A stretch of 64,000 nt of DNA from NCBI RefSeq assembly GCF_035046485.1, contig NC_085137.1:18071346-18135345 (forward strand), in the 5' to 3' direction. Below are positions 1-35,317 of this stretch, piece by piece (within the stretch, counting starts at the first letter, position 1; every line of letters starts with the position of its first letter). This DNA is from Aedes albopictus (taxonomy: Eukaryota; Arthropoda; Insecta; Diptera; Culicidae). Both the position numbers and the translations under genes were made by a program. The notes under the pieces were generated by a model that saw nothing but the letters and a program-made list of their open reading frames with translations, did not search any database and was not told where the DNA came from.

Positions 1-19
1 AAGTTCCCCTATAAATATA

Positions 20-130
20 GAGTAAATCGGCAATTGTTGCACACTCCATGCTTTTCTTATGAAGCATTAATTGGATCAATTGCAATCAATTGGCGAATTA
101 TTAAGGTGTGCAACAATTGGCGATTTATCC
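20..130. mobile_element. Small MITE with TATA target duplication
   Basis: A 111-bp foldback element. The left end reads GAGTAAATCGGCAATTGTTG and the right end is its near-perfect inverse (shared core GCAATTGTTGCACAC apart from one base). TATA is duplicated at 16-19 and 131-134. A 4-bp TAYA-type target resembles the Wukong class of Aedes MITEs, but the family assignment is an inference. It directly abuts the LINE insertion that follows. Confidence 0.7.
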
Positions 131-778
131 TATATGAGCCCTGTCCTCATGTCCGGTCAGGTTAAGGCCTGAGTGGCCTCTGCTGTACATAGTAGCCGTC
201 TCCATTCTACTCGGTCCATGTCTTCTGGTACCGGTCGGATGACTTTCGAGAACCATTTTAGTCGGGTTGCTATCCGACATCCTGATGACGTGACCCGCCC
301 ACCGTAGCCTCCCGATTTTCTCGGTGTGGACGATGGTTGGTTCTCTCAGCAGCTGATGCAGCTCGTGGTTCATTCGCCTTCTCCAAGTCCCGTCTTCCAT
401 CTGCGCTCCGCCGTAGATGATATGCAACACCTTCCGTTCTAAAACTCCAAGGGCACGTTGGTCCTCTGCACGTAGGGTCCTTGTTTCGTGCCCATAGAGG
501 ACGACCGGTCTAATCAGCGTTTTGTAGATAATTAACTTCGTGTTTTGGTGAACTTTATTCGATCGTAGACTTCTGCGGAGTCCAAAGTAAGCACGATTTC
601 CTGCCACAATGCGCCTCTGAAATTCTCTGCTGGTGTCGTTGTCGGCGGTCACCAGTGAGACCAAGTACACGAATTCTTTAACCGCCTCGATTTCATCACC
701 GTCGATATAAAATCGGGGTGGCGGGCGCGGTGATTCCTCCCTGGAACCCTTTGCCATCATGTACGTTGTCTTCGACAC
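125..778 (-). pseudogene. C-terminal RTE-like reverse transcriptase fragment
   Basis: A 217-codon open stretch on the minus strand matching the region downstream of the catalytic RT domain in RTE-like LINEs: TKYMM-like start, IYKTLIRPVVLYGHETRTLR block, an RRRMNHELHQLLREPTIVHT block, then GRLRWAGHVIRMSDSNPTKM. It is only a piece of the element's polyprotein. Its first ATG is internal to the original frame, and its last few codons run through the target duplication into the neighbouring MITE. Confidence 0.8.
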
Positions 779-2571
779 ATTAATTACTAATCCGATTCGC
801 CTGGCTTCACAAATTTACGAGCAATGATATCAATATCATCAGCGAAACCAAGCAACTGAACAGACTTGGTGAAAATCGTTCCACTCGTGTTTATCCCCGC
901 TCTCCTAATTACACCCTCTAAAGCAATGTTGAACAGCAAGCACGAAAGACCATCACCTTGCCGTTACTACGAACTACGCACATCACTCGATCCATCGTAG
1001 CCTTGATCCATCGTATCAGTTTATCCGGGAATCCGTATTCGTGCATTCGTGCATAATTCGTGCTGATAGCTGTTCTCGATCGATTGTAACATACGCCAAT
1101 TTGAAATCGATGAACAAGTGATGTGTGGGCACGTCGTATTCGCGGCATTTCTGCAACACCTGGCGGATGGCGAACATCTGGTCCGTTGTAGCGTATTCGT
1201 TCACCCATGAATCCAGCCTGATATTGCCCCACGAACTCTCTTGCAATCGGTGATAGACGGCGGCATAAAATTTGAGAGAGTATCTTGTAGGCAGCGTGAT
1301 CGCGCGTAGGTAGTGTCACATCGCGCGGTAGTTCCCGCAATCCAACTTGTCGCCCTTTTGTAGATGGGACACACGATACCTTCCATCCATTTCTCCGGTA
1401 ATACTTCCTCCTCCCAAATCGTGGTAATGACCCAGTGTAATGCTCTCACCAGTGCTTCTCCATCGTATTTTAGTAAATCGCATGGTCGTTGATCTGCTCA
1501 AGCGGCTTTGTTGTTTTCAAACGGCTAACCTCCTTCTCAATCTCTTGGAGGTCAGGGACCGGAAGTCTTTCGTCCTGTGCACATACTCCTAGATCTGTTA
1601 CCACGCCACCTTCGGTACTTGCAACGCCGCCATTGAGGTGCTCATCGTAATGCTGCCGCCACTCGTAATGCTCGCTCGTGCGAATTTTCCCGTGATTATC
1701 TCGGCACATGTCGGCTTGTGGCACAAAGCCTCTGCGCGAGCGGTTCAGCTTCTAGTAGAACTTTCGTGTGTCCCTAGCGTGGTACAGCTCTTCCATCTCG
1801 TTCTTCCTGCTGGCGCTTCTTCATCCGGAAGACTGAGTTCTGTCTGTTCCGCGCCTGTCTATAACGTGCCTCATTCGCTCTCGTACGGTGTTACAGCATT
1901 CTCGCCCATGCTGCATTTTTCTCGTTTTTCAACTGTTCACATTCGCCGTCGTACCAGTCGTTTCTGTGATTCGGAGTCGTGAAGCCTAGTGCTGCAGCTG
2001 AGGTACTACCTGTGGCGGATCGGATGTCCCTCCAGCCATGTTCAAGTGTAGCTGCACCAAGCTGCTCTTCCGTTGGTAAGGCCACTGCTAGCTGCTGCGC
2101 GTAGTCTTGAGCCACTTCTACCAAGTGACTTGCAATTCCATGTACCAAGTTTCCAATCGTAGTCCCTATTTCGTCGCGTGGGTCTTTGCCGATTGTATCG
2201 TGTCGTATTTTCTCCTATGTTATTCGCAATGGGGATTTATACGGGTGGCTTATTAGGCGTACGCCAACACTCCTGTCTCGCCGGAGGGCCATCGTGCCAG
2301 TTCTGTTTAACGTTTCTACCGCCTTGGATCTAGCTGGGCGTGATGCAGCATTTCTTACTCAGCCGCTGGATGCCAGAACAGACGCTGTTTGAGCCGCACC
2401 TCCTTGGTGAACAGACGCTCGTGTCGTACCTCCTCAACCTAGCTGAAGTCAGGACAACAGTGCCCAGGCTGCACTACCAGCACTCGTTTGACCCGTGGAA
2501 GCATGACGTAGGAACTTGTGAGGACCAAAGCTATGTTGTACGCTCTCTTTATCGACTCACCGTTTTGCAGC
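143..2571 (-). mobile_element. 5'-truncated degenerate RTE-like LINE
   Basis: Minus-strand remnant of a non-LTR retrotransposon. Broken reading frames in order are: pre-RT region (about 2148-1891, with a WYDGECEQLKNEKNAAW segment, and 1724-1470, with RQHYDEHLNGG), reverse transcriptase pieces (1340-918, including CRRLSPIAREFVGQYQAGF and FIDFKLAYVTIDREQL) and the C-terminal region (778-125, with EFVYLVSLVTADNDTSREFQ and RRRMNHELHQLLREPTIVHT). These blocks are typical of RTE/JAM1-like mosquito LINEs. Frameshifts and stops, and loss of the YADD-containing part, show it is dead. The 12-bp sequence TATATGAGCCCT is duplicated at 131-142 and 2572-2583, giving exact insertion boundaries and showing that the 5' end was lost at insertion. 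Confidence 0.85.
918..1340 (-). pseudogene. Reverse transcriptase core fragments, frameshifted
   Basis: Two overlapping minus-strand frames carry parts of one RT domain: CRRLSPIAREFVGQYQAGFM and, in the neighbouring frame (1246-1016), NEYATTDQMFAIRQVLQKCR then FIDFKLAYVTIDREQL. The split between frames proves at least one frameshift. The second copy at 56.5-57.9 kb keeps the same blocks plus LSSPFESRRGLRQGDG. Confidence 0.8.
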
Positions 2572-2583
2572 TATATGAGCCCT

Positions 2584-4614
2584 ACTTGTGCAAAAAAAAA
2601 ACAATTAAACTAAATTAAATTTTGAGAATCCTCGTAGCAATTTGTGCGATAATAAAGAAATCTCCATGTAGTCAAAAGTTTCAAAGGTTTGATTTTGGTC
2701 TGCTAGTAGGCGACTGATCTGTTATGGTAATTACTGGAAATAAAGTTTTTGGCACTTAGTTCCGTTCAGAAGAGGTTTCATGAATTACAAAATGATTTTC
2801 AAAGAAAACCAGAGAAACTCACTCATCCGGCTTTTCCTTGGCGTCATTATAATCAGAATATAGATCTCAAACAGCTTTCATCCTTCTCCGACATTCTACG
2901 AACCTAGTATGAAGAACTTCTATACGCTCACTTCCTCATTCTCTTGATTCCAATTAATTGATACCCGAACTGAAAACCCTCTATCCCCCCACTTTACTCC
3001 ATCGATAAAGCCAAGACGTGCTTGCGAGAGACAATTCCATCACACTCCAACTCTGTGACCCATTATCCCACACTGTATGGCTCATAGTCTTCCACATATC
3101 TAAAGACATTACACCTACCTCCCTATCACATAGGCCACACGGAACTTTAAACTAAACCTACAGGAACGTACTCCAAGCATACCACAAACCTAACCCCAGA
3201 GCAGACATCTCTGGATGAAAAATTTGTCGTGAAAATTGGAAGAACAACCATATGGTAGTAGTTAGTGGGGTGAGACTCTTACTTGAAAATCATTACGTGC
3301 CAACCGACTGAAATTGATTGAGATGCTTCTCACTCGCTCACTCATTCACTCCCCGACTCTCGAGGGGGTTGCCGGATCTCACTAGGAAGAATGTTTAAGC
3401 CCTTTTGCTCGACAAGGCGGTCATAATTACCATAAATTCTTAACCCGGAGTCGTCTTTTTCGTCTACTACATCCACGAGATGAGAAGCGTCGAACGGAGG
3501 GACCAATGAGGAGAGGATACTCTGTTGGTTCCTCAAACCATGCTTTTCCGGATATTTCTTTGATGTGTTCGATGGTTTGAGTTATGGCGTCGTATGAACA
3601 GAGCGGTGGCTTCACGGTTCAGTGATCTTTAATTACTGACGAGGTTTTGTATACTGAAGCAGGGTTCAGTACGAGACACCGTACATATATATTTGCATTC
3701 GAAATAAATCGGTGATTGAATTTTGACTATCTTGATTGGGTTGGTGCTCGAAATAGATTTCCATGGAATTGCAGCAGATGTACTGATAAAGCTTATCAGT
3801 ATCAATTGAGTCGGGCTATGGACACGGACAGGTCACCAGCCCCAACTGGTTATCGTGTAAACAAACAATGGTCCTATGGGTTTAGATACCAATTCAACAG
3901 TTTAGCTCTGTCTGGAAGCGTCAGGGGGCTTGTCTGTGGATGAGTCATACAGACATCTGCACTGTGACTTTCGAATGACCATTGCATGGCCACGTGAATT
4001 TTCAATTGAATACCTGTAGATAAAAACGCCAATTTTCAAAATCGAGACAATTGTAAATAAGACATTTTTTATCCATGGTGCTTACCTTTGAAGTTATTTT
4101 TGTTGTACGTTTAACATGAATACAGCCAATTCAAAGAACAGGATTCTACTCTCCATCCCACATTACTTCACAGTAGCATCCATATCTAAGATCACATTAT
4201 ATTCCACGTGCATCCAATTTTAACCGACCGCATCCTGACCACACTGACCACAGAAAATTCAATTTCAGCCTCATAAGGGAGTTTAAATTAGTGCTCCTGC
4301 ACCCACATCCATTATTCTAACGGAAGCAATCCTCGGCTCGTGTGTGTCTTCCTGTCCGGTTTGTCAGGATATCAATAAGTAGCACCCGACCGTTGTCATC
4401 AAGTGATGCCTACACGCTTCCGAAATGAAGAGATACCATCTTCTTTCTGTGGAAAACTAGTCCTTTCGTATCCTTTATGATGTATTCGGCTTGAAAATAT
4501 CCTACCTTTCGCCGTCGCTCCCCGGATGACAAAATGATCTTTCTATAAAATGTATCACCCATTGTGACGCGATTATACTGTATCATTTTGCATTCTCTTC
4601 TTTTTTCGTTCTAG
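2584..4614. other. Anonymous upstream region, no gene seen
   Basis: About 2 kb of unremarkable DNA between the LINE and the JNK leader. Open frames here (longest about 75 codons) have no recognisable domain. It may hold the JNK promoter or a non-coding first exon, but I see no convincing core-promoter cluster. Confidence 0.5.
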
Positions 4615-4792
4615 TTAAATCGCCTACCATATTTTGATTGCCCTTTGAGTTTGATTTTTTGTGTTGGAAAACGTATTTTTTCTTCTGTTAATATCCTCAT
4701 CTGACCGCAGTACCCAAGAATATTAGAACGTAAACATATCACCCAATATAGTCGTAACGTTTAGCTAGTAAAAAAACATCATCGTTGTAAAA
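4613..4792 (+). promoter_or_regulatory. Probable JNK 5' UTR with candidate splice acceptor
   Basis: A pyrimidine-rich tract ending TTTTTTCGTTCTAG (AG at 4613-4614) looks like a 3' splice site. If used, the first coding exon would begin at 4615 with a 178-base leader after an upstream non-coding exon. An in-frame TAA at 4769-4771 lies just before the ATG at 4793, so the protein cannot start further upstream on this exon. Confidence 0.45.
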
Positions 4793-27286
<22,494 letters not shown>

Positions 27287-27591
27287 AAATCATCGGCCGA
27301 ATAAAACGAACCCAATCTGGTGTTCCGGAACTCGGCGACGGCCGCGACTGCGACGACGATGGAAGCAGCAGCCAGTTTGTGCGAAGAGCGTTTGGTATGA
27401 TCAGCAACAACAACGGACAGGACGGATAATTCAGACGTAAGACAAAAGAGAGACAAATCCCGAGCATTAGCGAATGTGATTCCTCCGCGAAATGGAAAGA
27501 GATAAGCATTGCACCATTTGCAGTGACAGAAAAATGACATTCAATATACCTACCCTTTGTTCCCCCTATTGATAAGAGACAAATTCACCTA

Positions 27592-27597
27592 AATAAA
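27592..27597 (+). terminator. First AATAAA polyadenylation signal after JNK stop
   Basis: AATAAA about 305 bases after the JNK stop codon, the earliest canonical signal. A second follows at 27785-27790. Usage not determinable from sequence. Confidence 0.4.
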
Positions 27598-28954
27598 GTC
27601 AACATTCTCCGTCTCATCACCACTCGCCTAATGATTCGAAGAAGGTGGGGATCCCCAGGCATTAATACAAATCAAAGCATCCAGAGAAGAAAGTGGTTTC
27701 GTTTCGACAGCCCTATTTCGAACAATAGGGTTGTAAATACCGTACTAAAGGAAGAAGTATTTGATTGGCTGAGACAGAATACAAAATAAATCGTGCGCTG
27801 TGAAGATCATCACTAAAAAAATAATAAAACACATCAATGATTAAGTACAGAATAACTGAGCAAAAAAAAGTGAATTCTGTAGCAACCGAGGTTTGTAAAT
27901 ATTTATTAAATTTGTGACAGGCAACTTGTGAGCGGTTAGGCGGAAAATCAATGGCATGACATACCTAGATCATAAATCATAGCAGACAGTTCGAGTAGCG
28001 AGTGAGTTAAGTGAATAAGCGATTAATATACAGAAGAAAAACCAGCTGGTCAAAATGTGCAATATTTTCATCGGCGTCGACAGTTTCGAAACCATAAAAC
28101 AAACAATACCAACCGGCACGCTTCCAACCATCATGAATGGCATCCCCAAAAAAAAAATCATCATCAAACAAACCTCTTAAGCCGCTTCAAATTGTTGAAC
28201 ACAATCTAGGATACAAATCTAATCACGAAATCATCAACCATTTGGAAGACGTGTGGTGAAGTATGGTCTTACAAAAACACACGCGTTCCTCATTACGTTC
28301 AATTTCCAGTCATCCGGTCCGAACACCCAAGGTGAGTCAGTCTATCGTCATTGAACCTTCATTTTATTTCCCATTTATGTTTTTAATGTTGGTGAAAATG
28401 CTCAGGTTAACACCACTTATGGGCAGACTAGAATCGTTACAACAAATGCCTCTGTTAATGGTCTACCGTTCTTTCCGGTGGCTATTACAATCGATCCGTC
28501 AAAAACAAAATGGTCGGTTTGTTTTCGTGGTTGGTTTGACAGATGGAAATTTTTCTTCACCGAAACACTGTATAGGGTTCTACATGCATCGTTTGCTGGG
28601 TGGACCATTTTTTTTTTAACAAAAAAGTAAAAAAAATGGAACTAAGACAACTGCATGGAAAATTTGATCAAAATTCAAGTTTCAAGTCATTGTGAAAATA
28701 CTAAGAGGTGCTTCTGAATGACTTTCTTTGTTGAAAAATTAAGGGACGACATATAAAACACAGTTTTTATTCCTGAAAGCGTTTCTGAAATTCTTATAAA
28801 AAAAATAAAAAAAAAATCGATCCTCTAGAAATTTTTGAAAACTATTGTTTTTTGAAGTCATTGAGTATAAAAGCGATTGACTATGAATAAAATAAAAGCA
28901 TATCGAAGGACGTTTATGTACTTTTATCCAAAATCACAAAAAGAGTATTTGTTT

Positions 28955-29163
28955 ATTTTATTTTTTTTTTGTTTTACTGAAAATGCCTTTATTTTTTTTA
29001 TCTGTTTTAACGAGATTTTTAGCTAGTTCATCTCGGGACCCACGCTTTACTTCCCTTCCGAAGGAAGAACCCACATTTTGCGAGTTTGTCGGGAGTGGGA
29101 TTCGATCCCAGGTCCTCGGCGTGATAGTCAAGTGTTCTAACCACCACACCAGGTCCGCTCCAC
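28955..29163 (-). mobile_element. tRNA-derived SINE, minus strand
   Basis: Read on the minus strand it begins GGAGCGGACCTGGTGTGGTG, has an A-box-like TGGTGGTTAGAAC and B box GGATCGAATCCC, then a body (ACAAACTCGCAAAATGTGGG onward) and a poly(A)-like tail. TTTATTTTA occurs at both edges as a probable target duplication. A different family from the SINE at 32482. Confidence 0.75.
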
Positions 29164-31335
29164 AATATTTATTTTAAAGTTATTATGTTTTCTTTGTTAT
29201 GAAAAGGTTCAGATGGTTTCTTTTCAAATATCTAGCGAATTTACCTCTGAATTTCACACAGAAGTACTGAAATTTTGAAAAGTTCTTTAAATTTGAGACC
29301 AACACCACCAAGTACGCGAAATGTCCAACATTTAAATTCTTGTTAAACTACTGCGGCATGTAGACCCCTTTTATCATCATACTATATAATTTATGCATGA
29401 CTATTCAATCTATTTAATAATTTTGATAACACTGCCCTTCATTCAAGCTAAGGTAACCCAAAACGATGACGGCATCAAGTTCAAAAGACGAATAGGAGAT
29501 TTTAAATTTGTTAACTACATTTCACAAATTCACAAAACGATCATTTTCAAAATAGTAACGTTCGGTTGCCATCCCAATTGCCATAATCATACAAATCCGA
29601 CAGAAGTAAACACAAAATGTACATGAAGGTACTTAAATATGGCAAATAAACCAATACCAACTACCAGATCAACTTATAAACATAAGAAAAAAAAACAGCA
29701 ACGTTTTATTCGGTATAGTTTGTAAAAAGTTCTCTTAAGAACAAATCGTTCCGAAAGTGAAAAATTTGTTGGATTGATTTGTGGTAGCATGAGGTATATA
29801 CCAGTATGTAAACATTGATTATGCAAACAATAAATAAAGTAGAACAAAGAATCCTGTAAATAGTACTAATGTATGGAAGTAATAATACAAATCTAGAAAA
29901 CAAAGTCTAAACAAAGCAGAGAAAATCATATAGCAATTAGTGCAGCCCAAACTTACGTTAAAAATAGTCACAGTAAAGAAACCAAGCTCCGGTCATTTTT
30001 TGATGATTGAGCGCACTTGACGGCAGTTGAAAAATCAATTTATCATCGCGTTGGAGCGAACACATATACCAGCCTTCGTTAATGGAAGGTCCTATGTGCG
30101 ATGATATTTTTTTAGCAGAAGTTATCTAAAAAAACGTAAAAATTATCGCCGGCACACCTACTTTGGTAAAGGCAAACCAATACTGACACAAAACACACTT
30201 GCAACTCTTCTACCAGGAGCTGAAAATATTCCTATCGGATCATAAAATAGCCGGGACAAACGCAGACACACAAACGCAAAATTCCGACTTAGCCAACAGG
30301 TTCAATATGACAATTCTAAGCAAACATTATTATAAAACATAACTACACACATGGAAGCAAATGAGTAAAAGAACAGTTTTACGATTCCGCCCTTTTTATA
30401 GAATGAAAAAAAAAATAAACACAAATGATATAGACGGCAGAAAAATGGATGGACGAAAACAAGTATCTTCTATCAAGAGCTGCAAAAATAACCCTGATTC
30501 ATGGAAGTTTTTTCCCAACATAGAATTGTTATAACTTTTCGAAAAAAAAAATAGAAAATATTTCGATGAAACGTCAAACTGGTCGATGAGATGACATACT
30601 AATTGAGACAACAAAAAAAAAATTAGTGACAATCGCTTCCTTCAATTTCCGTTATCTACTGATTAGATATATGATTTGCAAATCTCGTCGCTTAATGGCA
30701 ATATTCGTCTGAATAATTGACAAGCAAAGCTAAAAAAATATTGAATAAACGTCCAAGCATTTAAACAAAATAAAGTCTAAAAACCATTTTTACCACAAAA
30801 CAGCCGTAACCGATATTCCAAAATGACGTTACATACACAAACACAGTTCACATTTCCTCGCTTTTCGTATAGGTTGGAGCAACTATTATTTCATAGATTA
30901 CACTTAGCCATCCCCACAGATCAAACAACAAAAATAAACGAAAACCTCTACAACACGAATTACTTCAGTAGGATGTAGTTAGATACCATTCGATAGGCTC
31001 TTTTCCTCTTCTCAAAAACTTATTTTCCTCTAGTTCACAACTCACTCTTGAAGACTTGAGCAAACAAGCAAGAAAGAACATAAAAGTAGTATCTATCTCT
31101 AGGTAACCTGTACTGGTAACAACAAATAGCAAAGAGAATAAAAAAACGGAAAATTGCAGTTGAGAGAGGAAGTGTTTAAAACACACGAAAACAGCAAAAT
31201 ATTTAAAAATTTACAACTAGACTTACAAAAACTATTACAAAGGAAACTACATTACTGAAATGGAAACGAGAGGAAAAAGTAAAACAACAATGGTTGATCG
31301 CCGAGCGAGCGGCAGACGATACAAACTTTAGACAA

Positions 31336-31380
31336 ACACACACACACACACCCATGCAGCAGTCTCACACACACTCACAC
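31336..31380. repeat. (CA)n microsatellite
   Basis: Run of ACACACACACACAC then CACACACTCACAC. Confidence 0.8.
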
Positions 31381-32481
31381 TTTAATAAGGTAGGAACACA
31401 GGCGCGGGCAGTGGAACTGAATAACAAAAGAACAGCAAGCGACGTAGGTGGCGCAAACTGAAACTGTGTCGGTTTAACGCGAAAAGGAAGATTGAGTTTA
31501 GACGTGTATTAAGAATAAAAGGCAGAACGCAAATAATATTATAATAATTCAACAACCAGAAAAAAAAAACAAACAAGATGATTAAAACAAAACAAAACCA
31601 ACAAAACTGATAAGACAGAACTAAGAATGGAAATAAAAAAAAGTAAAACTGGAAAATAAACGATAATAAAACTTATTTATCACAAAAAGAAAGTGATTCA
31701 TCTAATGGGATTTGATTATTGTTGATGACAGCCGCTACATACAAGCATTACAGGACCTCACATTTCGATTAAAAAGAAACTATACAAGCAGATGCTTCGT
31801 ATGGCAGGCACCTACCTCACTCTCCTCAAAAACAATTGAGCAAAAATTAATCATAACATTGCGAACTGTTAACTCGATCCTATCTCTGGGGGAGGGCGCA
31901 CCGCACATCTTATCATCTAAAACACCGAGCTGTCTCTCTAAATATAATGTACCCATGCATCACTGCGTCCCCAGGATGATCGCGTAGCAGCAGTAGCCAA
32001 TCATGATGTCATCGCTTTTAAATAATACAGACGGTGTGAAAAGCGTTTCTTATCAAAAAAGAGATTATGAACTAAATACCTTGATTGGGCACTACGATGC
32101 CGGCGTGGCCCCTCAAGTTCCGTACATTCACGTAAGTGTGCGATATTGCAAGGCACGACTCCACAAAAAAAAATTATGGCCGCTAAATGGTTTGTAAACC
32201 AACCATGGTAGAAGAACCTTGATATTTTTACTATGAAATCTTCAGCCAAATTTTTACCGGTACAGCCATAAAACGATTTGCAACTCCGTACTTCGATGGT
32301 TATTTATGTAACAATTTTCAAAATGTCAAATTTTTCATATTTTTAACATTTTCGTGCATTAGCTCAAGGAGTTTTCAAATCGTGCATTGCGAAGCCTTTC
32401 AAAAATTATAAATAACCAACAGGTCAATTTATTTTGGAACAGGGGTATTTTTTGAATCCTTGTAACGTCCGAAACACCTGT

Positions 32482-32620
32482 GGACGGGCTTGGTGGTCTA
32501 GTGGCTACCGCTTCTGTTTTATATGCAAAAGGTCCTGGGTTCAATCCCTGGCCCGTCCCTTTCCTCCTACTTTTTATCTTTCTATATACTTTCTCTCTGC
32601 TCTCTACATATACAACTCAT
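32482..32620 (+). mobile_element. tRNA-derived SINE (Feilai-like)
   Basis: Head GGACGGGCTTGGTGGTCTAG with A box, B box GGTTCAATCCC and closing GGCCCGTCCC, then a pyrimidine-rich body. The match to Feilai is from memory of Aedes SINE heads. It is not a functional tRNA: the anticodon arm does not fold properly. Confidence 0.7.
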
Positions 32621-33041
32621 GTATATTCACATGTTCATAGCCATCGCTAGAACAGAAACGGGTTGAAAAAGTCGTTTTCCTTCCTTCTAAACTTTCACAG
32701 CACAGTGTCTCAATCCTATTAGAAAACGCCTGCAAGTTATGCAATCAAACGAACTGTGCCGCACATCTTCAAAATAGTAAAAACACACAATTCTATCACC
32801 TTACCCTGGTATCCACACACCAATGCAATGTGTGAACCTTCTGCCAACCAATTCCCACCAACACTCTAACATCCGCATGAATTTGTGCTGGCGCAGAGGG
32901 TATATTCGGTCAGATGTGGATACAAACGATTGCAATCATCACTTCCTTACCCTTCCCCAAATTGAATTGCAACCTGACGTGGCAGGCGCCATTGTCGCCT
33001 AAAAATAGAAGATCACCAACGCTCACACACTGAAGATCGAC

Positions 33042-33270
33042 ACCTACATTTCAAAAGGGCGTAACTGCTTTTGGAATCATCACCTTCTTTTAAAGCTGTG
33101 GATCATGTGTTATGAGTTCCATGTTTTTCACAACAAGTACCAGATGGGAAAAACTCTCCTCTTTCCGACAACCACGGTGGTTTGAGTGTAAGGGAGGCAG
33201 TACGACCTACAGCTTTGAAAAAAGGTATTACTTCCAAATGCAGTTACGCCCTTTTGAAATGTTGGTGCCG
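33042..33270. mobile_element. Foldback MITE, about 230 bp
   Basis: Left arm CACCTACATTTCAAAAGGGC and inverted right arm CACCAACATTTCAAAAGGGC, continuing GTAACTGC(T/A)TTTGGAA. No clear target duplication. Confidence 0.7.
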
Positions 33271-33499
33271 AGATGCCTGTTAGTCCCCGGCAGATATCTC
33301 ATTGGTTCCTTGTGTGAGTGTAGCTGGTCTGGCGATACTGGAGTAGCATCTACGGGCGGTCAATCAAGCTCAAGCTCAAGCCCTTGTAACGTCCGAAACA
33401 TCTGTGATAAATTTGGAAGCAATTGATTGCGTCCTCGTATTCCGCATTACGATTGATTTGTATGGGATTCAGTATGAAAAAAAATAAACCTACTTTGGG

Positions 33500-33605
33500 A
33501 GCGTCCATAAATGACGTAGCTTTTTTTGGGGGCAAATGGGAAAGGGTTTAGTGATTTCGTGACGAAGTGTGACGGGGGGTAGGGGTTTATGATGTCATAC
33601 TCAGG
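33500..33605. mobile_element. One-ended MITE fragment (GGGAGCGTCCATAAATGACG)
   Basis: Left end resembles that of the 156-bp MITE at 36887, but no inverted right end is found, so it looks truncated. Confidence 0.45.
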
Positions 33606-34019
33606 TTTCTACTACTGTAAGTCTATTGAAAAAAAGTAATATTTAGAAATTGATTTAATTTTTACTTGCATTATCATTTTCCTGTAAATCGAAAGCAATT
33701 ATATGTATATATATATTTCTTTTATCATTGTTTTCACGATGGAATTTCATACCTGATATGAATAAATTTAGTCCAACATTTTTACAGCTTGTTATAGACT
33801 CAAATTCATCAACCACGGCATTAATAACTTCATTAATACGTTATTGTAAAAATGATTAGTATTTCTTAGATTTTTTGTAGGTTTCGTCGAATTTCCGACT
33901 AGGATAATGAGTAGAGGTTTTTTGATACATATAGCTCAAGAGGGAATTCTAGAAGACTCTGAAAGGGCTTATGGTGGGAGTCCTATGCGGTTTAGAGCTG
34001 AGATCTAGTCATATTGGGG

Positions 34020-34374
34020 TTAAATTCAGGTTTTCCAGAAACTCCTCACGGGAATTCTCCAGGAACTCATTCGAGGGTTCTTGCAGAAAATCCTTCTGTG
34101 ATTCCATCTGGATTTCTTTCAGATGTTCTTAATGAAAATCTTCCAAGGATTTTTTATGGAATTCCCTATGGCATTATTCCAGGAGTGCCTTATAAAATTT
34201 CTACAGGGCTTCCTTGAATAATTCCTTCAACAATTTCTTAACGAGTTGTAAGGAAATTCTCATGGTGTTCTGGGTTTCCTTCACACAGTCCCTAACAGGA
34301 GAAATATAATATTTCCACAGGAATTCCTTCAGGGAATCCCAGAAAAAACTTTTCGAAAATATTCCGAAAGGAAC
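34020..34374 (+). repeat. GGAATTCC-type degenerate repeat tract
   Basis: Diverged GGAATTCTCCAGGAACT-type units directly left of the 3.9-kb element, which appears to have inserted into this tract. Confidence 0.7.
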
Positions 34375-35210
34375 TATACTGCCGTTCTACGCATAGTTGT
34401 CCCATGTTGAAAAACTTGAAACTGAGAAAATCGCGATTAAAGTTTCAAACAGGTTTTTCTTGTTTTTTGGCCAAATGATGCAACAAATTAGATTTAAGTT
34501 TTCATAGCATCGTTGGAAATCGCCTATATTTTCAGGCCTGAAGTATTTCCAATCAAATTATTTTATAAATATAGTGTTTTTTGCAAAAAAATGATTGGTG
34601 GGACTGTTATGCCTAGAAATGTGGTCCTGTTGGCGAAATTTCTACGCATATCAGTCCCACGAGAATAAGTCGTCTCTTTTCACGCTCGATGTGGTCTGTT
34701 CTGTACGTTTTTGTTATATTTTATTAATAAAAAACAATGTTAGCTTCTCGTATAACATTATAAGACTCTCACGCATAAGGCTCAAATGTCTCGAGGTAAA
34801 ACGGAGCCGAAAGACAACATAAGAGTGGCTTCACATTTTAACACTTTCTTAACATGTAATCGGGTAAGTAGGAACTAGGCGAATGAGTTGGTGATTAAGA
34901 GGTTGATTAGCGAATTACTGAGAGGGTGAATGTGATGTGCTCCAAGATTAAGTGAATTGGTGAGTGAGTCAGACACGAATTGGGAAAGTTATAACTTATA
35001 AGGAGTTGCCCCGTGAATTTTAATGTGTTGGTAAGAGAATTGTTAAATTGGTGAGTGTGTGTTGGATAGTAAGTAAATGAGTTAGCGAGTAAGTGAGTTT
35101 GTTGGTTTATGAGTATGTGAGTTCTGTTCCGTAGGAGTAAGTGAGTGCATTAGTGAGTTAATTAGTGAGTGAATTAGGGAGTTAGAAAGCGACTTATAGA
35201 ATATATGTTT

Positions 35211-35292
35211 TGTGGTCGTGTGGTTAGCAGCGCCAGCCATTTAGGCGTATGTATTGATGTCCACGTAGTGTGGCTTCGATTCTCGCTCCAGT
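35211..35292 (+). mobile_element. tRNA-like SINE head fragment
   Basis: GTGGTCGTGTGGTTAGCAGC (A-box-like) and GGCTTCGATTCTCGC (B-box-like) with spacing of a tRNA-derived SINE. It has no recognisable body and runs straight into the 17-bp array. Confidence 0.5.
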
Positions 35293-35317
35293 TTGAGAAA
35301 ACTTTCCTGAAAAGGTC

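Larger units (their letters stand above)
27287..31690 (+). other. Probable long JNK 3' UTR and downstream DNA
   Basis: About 4.4 kb, strikingly A-rich on the plus strand and poor in the repeats that fill the introns, apart from one SINE. Poly(A) signals AATAAA occur at 27592-27597 and 27785-27790, with many later ones up to about 31670. Extent of the transcript is unknown; nothing protein-coding is convincing here. Confidence 0.45.

Noticed and set aside
1638..2392. Plus-strand frames of 114 and 68 codons
   Set aside because: They are antisense to the degenerate LINE on the minus strand.
32482..32560. tRNA gene
   Set aside because: The A and B boxes are present, but the anticodon arm and the rest of the cloverleaf are degraded and a SINE body follows.
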